From a virus: a stretch of DNA of 30,188 nucleotides. Made by a program: the position numbers and the translations under genes. The stretch spans positions 1-30,188 of IMG/VR virus record IMGVR_UViG_3300024333_000019; one strand, written 5' to 3'. Of the stretch, positions 22,351 through 29,600 are shown in pieces (within the stretch, counting starts at the first letter, position 1; every line of letters starts with the position of its first letter). The notes under the pieces are model-generated. The model made no database searches. It was given only the letters and a program-made list of their open reading frames with translations, and was not told the origin of the DNA.

Positions 22351-23328
22351 TTAGTTCCTTTTTGTTCTTTTTTTAGGTTCTTCACCTTCAATCTTCGGCC
22401 CTTCCGGATTTTCAGGGTCCGGATAATTCCTTTTGTGCTCGTTAGCACGCTCCCTCGCTTCCGCTTCCCTCTCAGAGCGAAGGATTTCCTCTTTTTCTTC
22501 GTCGGTGAGATCCCCTGCGCCCACTTCAACGACTTGGGCCGGGGCATTTTCAGGGGGCGGCAAATAATTTGTCTCGTCCGGGAGCGCGGCCATGTCCTTA
22601 TCGATCCTCGTCTTGGTCGTTTCGTCGGTCGAGATCGCGCGTTGCACGCTGATCGAAAGCGTGAGCAGTTTTGCGATTCTTTTCACGGCAGTTTTTTTCG
22701 CCATTTCCTCGTACCAGTTCGTCCAAGGCGAGTAAGGGGAGCTCCCCGCCCTTGACGCTTTCCGAACCTTATCGATCTCTTCTTTCGCGAGAAACACGAA
22801 GATCTTCTCGTTTGCGACAAGGTTCTTCGCGGTGCAGTACACACCAATTAAATCCCCGCGGTCTCCCTTGGCCGGCACATGAACGAGCACAGGATTGAGC
22901 CCTTGCGCGTACTCGAAGTGATCGTTCTTGTAGACGCACTCAGTCGAGAGGATTACCGCTTTCCCCGCGTTATTCACCAGTTCAATGATCCCACGGTAGC
23001 CCATAATGAACTGGACTTCCTTGACGACTGTTCCGTCCCTTTTCTTGTTGTTGAACGGGACGTAATAACAATGTCCGAGGTTCCCCGGTTCGAGCCCGTT
23101 TTGCACCGTCTGGATCACCGCCGCGATCAGGGACGCTTGTGACGCGTTCCGTATATCGGGGTTCGCCTTGATCGTATTTGCCATGACCCCGATCATGCGC
23201 TTGAGCGTGATATGCTCCGGGAGCACCGCCGCGATCTCATCCTCCCGCTCCTTAAAATACTCCCACACGGTCGTGATCTGTTTCCTCGCGACCTCCGTCT
23301 TTGCTTTCTCCATCGCCGTTTCTGACAT
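22351..23328 (-). CDS. recT: RecT-family single-strand annealing protein
   Basis: The 325-residue product has the RecT core: RMIGVMANTIKANPDIRNASQASLIAAVIQTVQNGLEPG, YYVPFNNKKR, EVQFIMGYRGIIELVNNAGKAV, and the WYEEMAKKTAVKRIAKLL helix. The C-terminus is a long acidic/basic low-complexity tail (EEKEEILRSEREAEARERANEHKRNYPDPENPEG). RecT proteins coat single strands exposed by a partner exonuclease and anneal them. The partner is the YqaJ-type gene 0.6 kb upstream. AGGAGGG precedes the ATG. This is the phage's own recombination or replication-repair pair. Confidence 0.93.
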   Translation of the reverse strand: MSETAMEKAKTEVARKQITTVWEYFKEREDEIAAVLPEHITLKRMIGVMANTIKANPDIRNASQASLIAAVIQTVQNGLEPGNLGHCYYVPFNNKKRDGTVVKEVQFIMGYRGIIELVNNAGKAVILSTECVYKNDHFEYAQGLNPVLVHVPAKGDRGDLIGVYCTAKNLVANEKIFVFLAKEEIDKVRKASRAGSSPYSPWTNWYEEMAKKTAVKRIAKLLTLSISVQRAISTDETTKTRIDKDMAALPDETNYLPPPENAPAQVVEVGAGDLTDEEKEEILRSEREAEARERANEHKRNYPDPENPEGPKIEGEEPKKRTKRN

Positions 23329-23341
23329 TTCTAAACCCTCC

Positions 23342-23542
23342 TTATTTTTTTATTCTTCTCTTTAGACATGACTCATTCCAAATGCCACACACTTTTAAAA
23401 ATGCCATACATGCAGTACCCAATGTTTTGTTCGTCGTCCTTCCTTCGATAATCATGGATTTGGAACGATTATCCGTCACGATGAACCGCACCATCATCGG
23501 GCCAAGAGGGGCAAAAGCGTGTTTTGTAAATTTTTTTTTCAT
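23342..23542 (-). CDS. 66-aa basic hypothetical protein
   Basis: From ATG 23542 (AAGGAG upstream; a longer frame to 23713 lacks one and overlaps the CX3C gene) the product is 66 residues. It begins MKKKFTKHAFAPLGPMMVRF and contains two cysteines (GTACMAFLKVCGIWNESC). The Lys/Arg-rich composition suggests nucleic-acid contact. No family is recognised. Confidence 0.6.
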   Translation of the reverse strand: MKKKFTKHAFAPLGPMMVRFIVTDNRSKSMIIEGRTTNKTLGTACMAFLKVCGIWNESCLKRRIKK

Positions 23543-23558
23543 GTTGATTCTCCTTTTT

Positions 23559-23726
23559 TTAGAAACTGCAAAATTTAACGCAATATCCGTAGGTGCTTCC
23601 GTTTTCCAAGCATGACCGGACACAAGCCTGATCAATATTTTCTCCGTACCCGTCATGGCCAAACGCCCACTTGGAAAAAAGAGCGATAAGCGAAAGCGCC
23701 AACACCAAAACAATGATCTTTTTCAT
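23559..23726 (-). CDS. Secreted miniprotein with twin CX3C motifs
   Basis: The frame from ATG 23726 encodes 55 residues. A clear signal sequence (MKKIIVLVLALSLIALFSKW, AFG before HDGYG) is followed by a short mature part with CVRSC and CVKFC separated by nine residues. Twin CX3C spacing is that of small helical-hairpin proteins held by two disulphides. A periplasmic or exported role such as lysis control, exclusion or a toxin/effector is possible, and no family could be named. Confidence 0.6.
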   Translation of the reverse strand: MKKIIVLVLALSLIALFSKWAFGHDGYGENIDQACVRSCLENGSTYGYCVKFCSF

Positions 23727-23735
23727 AAGCGTCCT

Positions 23736-23948
23736 TTACTCTGCCGGGTCATAAGACCGACAGGTTTTAATTGTAGTTCTTGGAGCCATGTAACAATCCC
23801 TACTCGCCATGTCTTTTGAGCAGAAGAAAATCATACCTTTTGACCTCTTCCGCTTTTCTAGGCTAAGGTTTTTTACATCGGGATTTTTTTCAGAAAAAAC
23901 GGAAGCTTTTACGGTTTTAAAATTCATACAATTTTCACATTTAGCCAT
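23736..23948 (-). CDS. Cysteine-rich small zinc protein
   Basis: The 70-residue product starts MAKCENCMNFKTVKASVFSE and has CSKDMASRDC and CRSYDP later, giving five cysteines in pairs that could form a treble-clef-like zinc site. AAGGAGG precedes the ATG. It overlaps the exonuclease stop by 8 nt, so it is co-translated with the recombination genes. Function unknown. Confidence 0.65.
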   Translation of the reverse strand: MAKCENCMNFKTVKASVFSEKNPDVKNLSLEKRKRSKGMIFFCSKDMASRDCYMAPRTTIKTCRSYDPAE

Positions 23949-24849
23949 TTTTTTCCTCCTTGATTTTTTTCACGCGCAGGGTTCTCCGCGGTGATGGTTT
24001 TGAATACTTCTCGAAAATACCGTCCTCTTTTAACTTCTCAGGATCCGCGAGCATGACCACGTTGGACGGCCAAGCGAGCTCGTAGCGCGCGGTCTTGATC
24101 CCGGAATTGTCCTTCACAATCTGTTTCAGCTTCGCCTCGATCGTCTCCTTTTCTTCCTTGATCGCCTCTTGCTCCTTTAAAAGCTCGAATCTCCGCTCGA
24201 TAGCGATATCGATATCCGCTTGTTTCTCGGGGTCCTCGATCTCGAGAAGGGCGGGACCGGCCTCAGGGAACATTTCAACCAAAAGCTCATTATCGGCCGC
24301 TATGGCGAGAGGCGGCTGATCTTTCTGGATGCAATCTTCCCAAAAGTTTATCGCCGCCTCGACTTGTTTGCGGAACAATTCCTCATCGAAAGAAACATGT
24401 TTTACAAGGAACTTCTGGCCTCCAACAAGGATCGCGAGCCAACATTTCTCCTTGGCGAGTATTCCGAGGTAAAAGTTGCATTGAAGCACATATTCCACCG
24501 GGATTTCTTCGCCTTCCCACTCTTTCGCCTTCCATGCTCCGCAGGTTTTTACCTCTAGGATCTCGTCCGTCCCCACCACCCTCCGGTCAATATGCGCGAC
24601 CAAGTAAGGATAGTTCGGGTGCTCGTAGGTCTTTGAATCCTTCCGGACCTTTAACCCTGTTTTCCTAGAGAACTTCCTCGCGACAAAATCCTCAAGCTCC
24701 GTTCCGAGCTCCATAGCTTCGCTCATTTCCTTTGGGGGAACCTTGCCGGTCTTTTCTGCCCAAAGAGAGAGCGGGGTCTGCCACCGGCTCACCCCCATCA
24801 CGGCGGCAATATCGCTCCCACCAATAAATTTCGAGCGGTCATTTAACAT
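23941..24849 (-). CDS. YqaJ/lambda-type recombination exonuclease
   Basis: From ATG 24849 (AAGGAGG upstream; a longer frame to 24891 lacks one) the product is 302 residues. It shows the YqaJ fold in order: FIGGSDIAAVMGVSRWQTPLSLWAEKTG, AMELGTELEDFVARKF (E), YPYLVAHIDRRVVG (D), DEILEVKTCG (ExK), and VPVEYVLQCNFYLGIL-like Q motif. The C-terminus is a long coiled coil with a basic tail. It would resect double-strand ends 5' to 3' so that RecT can anneal the overhangs. It stands in the usual exo-recT order. Confidence 0.9.
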   Translation of the reverse strand: MLNDRSKFIGGSDIAAVMGVSRWQTPLSLWAEKTGKVPPKEMSEAMELGTELEDFVARKFSRKTGLKVRKDSKTYEHPNYPYLVAHIDRRVVGTDEILEVKTCGAWKAKEWEGEEIPVEYVLQCNFYLGILAKEKCWLAILVGGQKFLVKHVSFDEELFRKQVEAAINFWEDCIQKDQPPLAIAADNELLVEMFPEAGPALLEIEDPEKQADIDIAIERRFELLKEQEAIKEEKETIEAKLKQIVKDNSGIKTARYELAWPSNVVMLADPEKLKEDGIFEKYSKPSPRRTLRVKKIKEEKNG

Positions 24850-25093
24850 GGGTTCCTCCTTCGTAACCTTCCACGCCATTGAGGCGAACAATTTCAGCTG
24901 ATAGATCTTTCAAAAAAGACCAATCATCAAAATCAAACGAGCCCTTGTTCACCCCTGAGAAAGCACAATAATCAAAAACGAACCGCTTCTGTTCGGCGTT
25001 CCACTCGAAAGCGATTGTGGCCCTCCGCGCGGAATCCGCGTACCACACATATTCAAAAACCTTTTGTTTCAGAAAAGCGACAGAGTTTCCCAT
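24839..25093 (-). CDS. 84-aa hypothetical protein before the exonuclease
   Basis: The product is acidic and aromatic-rich (FLKQKVFEYVWYADSARRA, DFDDWSFLKDLSAEIVRL). It overlaps the exonuclease start by 11 nt and begins by a TAATG overlap with the upstream gene. It could be a small partner or inhibitor of the recombination proteins, but there is no motif to support this. Confidence 0.58.
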   Translation of the reverse strand: MGNSVAFLKQKVFEYVWYADSARRATIAFEWNAEQKRFVFDYCAFSGVNKGSFDFDDWSFLKDLSAEIVRLNGVEGYEGGTHVK

Positions 25094-25509
25094 TAGAATA
25101 GCTCCTTTTGTTCTTTGGGTTCATCATCAACATAAATCTCTTTTTGGACTTCTCCTTTTCCTTCGCAATAAGGACATGGAACCTTAATGGATATTTTCTT
25201 TTTTTTGTATCTACGACCCGTGTAAATCCACCGATTGACCGTCTTGTGAGTGTATTCACACTTTACAAGATCAAACTTCTTCAAAAACCCCATCTGTTCA
25301 AGCTCTGATATCCTGCTTCCTAACCCATGGTGTGTTTTATATGGGTATTCTTTAAACTTATCAGCAAACAATCTAACAACTTGGTTTACGGTAAGAGGAT
25401 TATTTAGCTGTTCTGAAAATAAACTCAGGTACATTCCATGAAGTTGAGCAAGCCTTCCGCTCTCTACGATTTCTTCATAAGACCATATCGAACATTGATC
25501 TACCGTCAT
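25093..25509 (-). CDS. Winged-helix protein with C-terminal CxxC
   Basis: The 138-residue product has PLTVNQVVRLFADKFKEY and THHGLGSRISELEQMGFLKKFD, a winged-helix-like DNA-binding segment with a basic wing (VNRWIYTGRRYKKKK), then a CPYCEGKGEVQ knuckle near the C-terminus. It begins after GGGGGATT. It may be a regulator of the recombination/replication module or a replication accessory. It does not match a named repressor I can recognise. Confidence 0.65.
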   Translation of the reverse strand: MTVDQCSIWSYEEIVESGRLAQLHGMYLSLFSEQLNNPLTVNQVVRLFADKFKEYPYKTHHGLGSRISELEQMGFLKKFDLVKCEYTHKTVNRWIYTGRRYKKKKISIKVPCPYCEGKGEVQKEIYVDDEPKEQKELF

Positions 25510-25511
25510 GT

Positions 25512-25706
25512 TTAATCCCCCTTTCCAAACTCTGAGATCATGCAGTTATTGCAAGCGTAGCGATTATAGCGATTGTGAAGTTCCTCAGCCGGGCGCATAC
25601 GCTTGCAAATGTAGCATTGAATTTCACGCCGCGGACTTTCGAGTTTGAGCATGCGGATAGAGGTTTCATTAGGGATCATGGGATCAAACGGTTTGACGGT
25701 ACGCAT
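25512..25706 (-). CDS. 64-aa zinc-ribbon protein
   Basis: The product carries CYICKRMRPAEELHNRYNRYACNNC, a CxxC-x18-CxxC zinc ribbon, in a basic context. GGAGG precedes the ATG. It overlaps the histone-like gene by 23 nt. Small zinc ribbons like this often act as DNA-binding or translation regulators in phages, but none can be named here. Confidence 0.65.
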   Translation of the reverse strand: MRTVKPFDPMIPNETSIRMLKLESPRREIQCYICKRMRPAEELHNRYNRYACNNCMISEFGKGD

Positions 25707-25878
25707 AAGCGACCTCCCCGCCGCGGACCGTCTTGTGGCTATTGGCCGAGCGAATGGACCGGAACATCAACTGCTCGACCGCACAATCGAGGGCGTGAAG
25801 CGCGGTTTTATCGATTCGCTTTCCGTGATCGTGGTAGAACTTTTTTACCTTTGAGACTACGAGGAACTGAGTTTTCAT
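25684..25878 (-). CDS. Bacterial-histone-like DNA-binding protein
   Basis: The 64-residue product reads LVVSKVKKFYHDHGKRIDKTALHALDCAVEQL... and ends with SANSHKTVRGGEV (about residues 44-56). A short basic helix, a long central helix starting after a K-R-I-(D/S)-K turn, and a K-T-V loop before a third helix are the layout of single-domain bacterial histones. The family LVV-x-SKVK start and (R)KTV-x-x-(E/D) signature are both present; the usual final Asp is Glu. It would bend or coat DNA, either phage DNA during replication or packaging, or host DNA. AAGGAG stands 7 nt before the ATG. The N-terminus overlaps the lysozyme-like gene by 71 nt. Confidence 0.68.
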   Translation of the reverse strand: MKTQFLVVSKVKKFYHDHGKRIDKTALHALDCAVEQLMFRSIRSANSHKTVRGGEVAYAYRQTV

Positions 25879-26401
25879 AGGTTTTCTCCTTATTGTAAAA
25901 ATGGGTTACATTCTTGATCCAGTTGCGGTTAAGACCCTGAGGATCGTTCTCCGCGCCCAACGGAGCATACGATCTGGAAAGGAAAGAAATAAAATCTTCC
26001 CCTCCGTTCCAAAGTCTCAACCGCTTCTGGATTGTTTGAACACACCCTTTTCTGCACTTTTGAGGAGTTCGCCCTGTGCAGTACGACGGGGCCAGTATCC
26101 CGTAAGGATGGTTCGTGGAGTTTTCGGCCAGAAAAATCGCGTCAGCAAGTTTCTCGATATCCGGGGAAGGAAATGTTTGGGCAAGTGCGGAAAAAGAAAA
26201 TGAGAGCAAAAGAAAAATTGAAAGCGGAGCTGTTTTTATTACGGACTGAGAAATTCTTTTTGCTTTATTGACTTGATCGAGCGCCCACTTTATTTGCCGA
26301 CATTTTTGGGAGCAGGTTTTTCGCGGGAAGAAAACATTTTTTAGGACTTTGATTGGAGCGCCGCAAACAACGCATGTTTTCTGTTCGTAATCTCTCTCCA
26401 T
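25808..26401 (-). CDS. Zinc-finger / membrane anchor / lysozyme-like fusion
   Basis: From ATG 26401 (GGAGG 8 nt upstream) the product is 197 residues. The N-terminal zinc module has C10, C13, C30 and C34 (CVVCG...CSQKC). A hydrophobic span at residues about 57-74 ends SALAQ. The C-terminal domain begins DIEKLADAIFLAENSTNHPYGIL and contains CRKGCVQTIQKRL, FISFLSRSYAPLGA and GLNRNWIKNV. The latter resembles small secreted lysozyme-like proteins of phages and uncultivated bacteria with an E-N/E-G near the start and a Y-(A/C)-P...LNR-x-W-x-K-N-V end. I infer a membrane-tethered (SAR-like) muralytic protein or host-surface effector. No catalytic residue is proven. Confidence 0.65.
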   Translation of the reverse strand: MERDYEQKTCVVCGAPIKVLKNVFFPRKTCSQKCRQIKWALDQVNKAKRISQSVIKTAPLSIFLLLSFSFSALAQTFPSPDIEKLADAIFLAENSTNHPYGILAPSYCTGRTPQKCRKGCVQTIQKRLRLWNGGEDFISFLSRSYAPLGAENDPQGLNRNWIKNVTHFYNKEKTYENSVPRSLKGKKVLPRSRKANR

Positions 26402-26465
26402 CTCCACGACCTCCATAATCGTTTTGGGACTGTTGTCAAAGCCGTATAACAGTAAATAAAAGCTT

Positions 26466-26504
26466 AATCCTATTATCGAACCGTGTCAAGTTTTCTTTAG
26501 GATT
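26466..26504. promoter_or_regulatory. Dyad around TTGACA in the 26.4-26.5 kb gap
   Basis: AATCCTA (26466-26472) and TAGGATT (26498-26504) form a 7-bp inverted repeat spaced by 25 nt, with TTGACA on the minus strand between them. A matching -10 box at normal spacing is not convincing. This is the only gap over 100 nt between the mini-membrane gene and the zinc-finger/lysozyme gene, so it may hold a promoter or operator for the genes to its left. Weak evidence. Confidence 0.3.
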
Positions 26505-26516
26505 ATTTTAAAAGGG

Positions 26517-26654
26517 TTATTCGTAATCCCGCCAGGAAGCGTCGGGACCTTGGTAAGACATTGGGATAAACGGCCGGACGAAAGAATAAAAAACTGAGAA
26601 AAGAATCCAAGCGACCGCGATCGTTTTTATAAGCCGCTCAGTCCGGTAGGTCAT
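26517..26654 (-). CDS. 45-aa single-span membrane protein
   Basis: The frame starts at ATG 26654, overlapping the stop of the giant gene as ATGA, and encodes MTYRTERLIKTIAVAWILFS followed by VFYSFVRPFIPMS and a polar tail. One hydrophobic span after a basic start gives an N-in orientation. Given the lysozyme-like gene just downstream, a lysis-helper or pinholin-type function is a possibility only. Confidence 0.55.
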   Translation of the reverse strand: MTYRTERLIKTIAVAWILFSVFYSFVRPFIPMSYQGPDASWRDYE

Positions 26655-29600
26655 TTTCCGTGGACCCGTTTCCGTTCACGGGCAAACAAATGAAGCGCCG
26701 CGAGTTTTTCTTTCTTGCTGATACCGCCGGTCTTTTGCTTCCATTGGAGGTAGTTAAAGAATTGCGCTCCACGGAGAAGGTCCTTGTCTGACTTTACAAA
26801 TTTATCGAGGATTTTCCGCGCCTCCGCTTCTTGGATAAATTCCTTTCCGTATTGTTTCAGATCCCTCCGCTCCGGGATCTCTGCTTTATACCGGCGCATG
26901 GCTTCAACGGCAAACTTAACCCTCATGCCGTTTAGTTTTCTTCGGATATCAACATCCTCGGTTTGCTTGCTGATATAATTCATGGCGCTTACGGCATCAG
27001 CCGCATCAGAAAGCATGAGCCGGAGCTCCCGTTCTTTTGGAGTCTCAGGAGTTTCATCGCTCGCCTGCTTGAGTTGCGCTTCCTCCAAAGTCTCGTACAT
27101 TTCCTGAACGACGCGAGGATTCGTCCCCATCGGACCACCGCGTTTGAAAAGAGTTCCAACTAACGGAATATCGGCTGGTTCTTTCTCAATGTTTCTTTCT
27201 CTTGACCCCTTACCGAATAAAGAAACAAAATCAATGCCGACTGGACCAAAAAGCCCGCGAATCGCATGGTCAATCCTATCCGGAGAAATATCGAAAAGTT
27301 GACCCATATAAATCGCCGCTTTAGTCGTATATTCCGTGTATTGTTCCTTCGCCGGTTTCCTTTCGAGTCCTTTTTTCACAATCGGAGTTTCCCAAAACAG
27401 ATCTTTGTTCATCATTTGGGAAACCGATTCATTGATAATTGGAGGCAAGAAGTTTGGGAGCATTACATCAAGGGCGACTCTGAAAAATTCAATCGCCATT
27501 TTAGGATCTTTTCGATAGGCGGCATCCATCATTGAAACAGGAATGCCCCCGAAAATAAGCCCGAGTTCATAAGGCATCGGGATCCTGACAAGTTCTTTCC
27601 TACCTCCGACATTCGACTCAAACCACCAATAAATAAGTTTTTCCCTTGTCGTAAGCGCTCGCTTCCACCATTTCGTATCTTTCGCAAGCCACCATGCGAT
27701 TAAAGAAAGAGCAGTGAGGGCCAATCCTCGAAGAAGAAATTTTTTCGGGTTTCTTTTTGCCGCTCTTAACATGGCCCGCAAACCCATAATGGTCGGGTTG
27801 AAGAAAGGAAGATAAAGATTGATTTGCCTTCCGAAGTTTCCTCCGCTTGAAAAGTCGGTAGTAACTTCCTTTCCGGCCAAAAGAATTTTTATTGAATCTG
27901 TGAATGAAATCGGATCTCCCGGTCTCAAATTCAAATCCCGCATGATTGATTTTACTTCCGCAATCCTTGTCGCTGATTCCGGGAATTGCAGAACTTCGCG
28001 GACATAATCCCACCAATTTCTTACATCAAGTATTTGCATCCCGGTCGTTTCAAAGAGACGACGTGCGGCTCTGCGCGTATGCGCTATGTCCTGACTTAAC
28101 ATTTGTGCCATTCCACCGCCCAAACGGATGTAAAGATCAAAATAAGGATCAATCATTTTCCCGGTCAGAGAGGAAACTAATGCTCCCCCCATGGAACTAA
28201 ACCAATTCATTAGAAATTGAAAAGGATTTGCCCTCGCTTGGGATTGGATCATGCCTGCCGGCAAGTCCTTAATCCAGTTACGAACCAATGAAAATGTCGG
28301 GTTGATTCCGGTTGCGCCAAGCGTAAGCATCTGCTTTTGGACATGAAGCGCATTTAAGGCGAGATCAACCATCGCGTTTACATGCGGAACCATCGGAACT
28401 TCAAGACTCTCAAGCGCCTGCATAAGCTCTGGATCGAGTTGATACCAGACAAGCTTCCCGCCTTCCATGACCGCCACGATCGGCTCTTTCCCTTTCGGAT
28501 ACTGCGCCTCCATGAAAAAGGTCATGGTCTCACCAATCGGCATGGATTCGAGGAGTTCTTCGGGGGTCATTTCCTCGCCGCTGACTTCAAGACCGGCCTT
28601 CGCCATGTTCCTAAGAATATCCTCAGTCCTGATCTTTACAGGTATCCTGTCCTTCGGGATTTCTTCCGCGAACCGGCCAAGCCCTTCGACCTTTGAGAGT
28701 TTAAGGATTCGGTCGATCACGATCCGGTTGTGTGTCGCCTTTACAATGTTCCTGACATTGGCGATTGCTTGAGGGAAGATATCTTTAATCCTTAATCCGG
28801 ATCCTTTCAGGCGCTTTGAAATGGAACCGCCCATAGCGGAAGCGCCGCCCCCGCCCTTGCTGATGATGTCCTCAACCTCATCCAGATATCTTTGGAAAGG
28901 AACATAATAACCGGAACTTGTCGCACGGATCTTCTCGACCACTCTTGCAAACTCTGGGCTTCCTTGCGCCGCATAATTTAATGCTCCGTCAAACCAATCG
29001 TACAATTTCTGCGCCGCAAGCTGAAACTTAGGAGTCTCCAATTCCTTGATCGTCTGCTGGGCATCAGCCAAACTCATCCCCGGATTTCTCGGCCCGCGCT
29101 CTCTATCAAGCCAAAGCGTCTCCGCTCGTTTTCCCACAAGGTAGGCCGTAAAATTCACTTTCTGCCCGGCCACTATCGCACGAATATCGTTAAGAGGAGG
29201 ACCGACGATATTCCCTGCAAGATCGATCATTCCATGTTCGACCATATAAGTGGTCCGGCCTTCGTGGGCGTGACGGAGCGCCTTCCCGATAGTGTAGGGA
29301 TCCTCCCCGGCTTCTAGCTTCCTTCCAAGTCGAGCTTCTGCCTCCCTCGCCATTTTGTTTATTGGCTCAAGCATCTCCCACCATGCTTCAAGATTGAAAA
29401 TGTTTTTTATGGTTTTTTTTGCGCGTCTTACTCTTTCTTTCATGGAACCAAGATCAACGACTGAAGCCTTGACTCGCGCCACGGAACCAGCTTCTTTCCA
29501 CGAATCGATTAGTTTTTTCGAGTTCTCGATTGCCTTCGCTATCTCTGGATAAAGCTTCAGGAACTTTCCCTCAAACCACTCGAAGAACTTAGGAGCGAGT

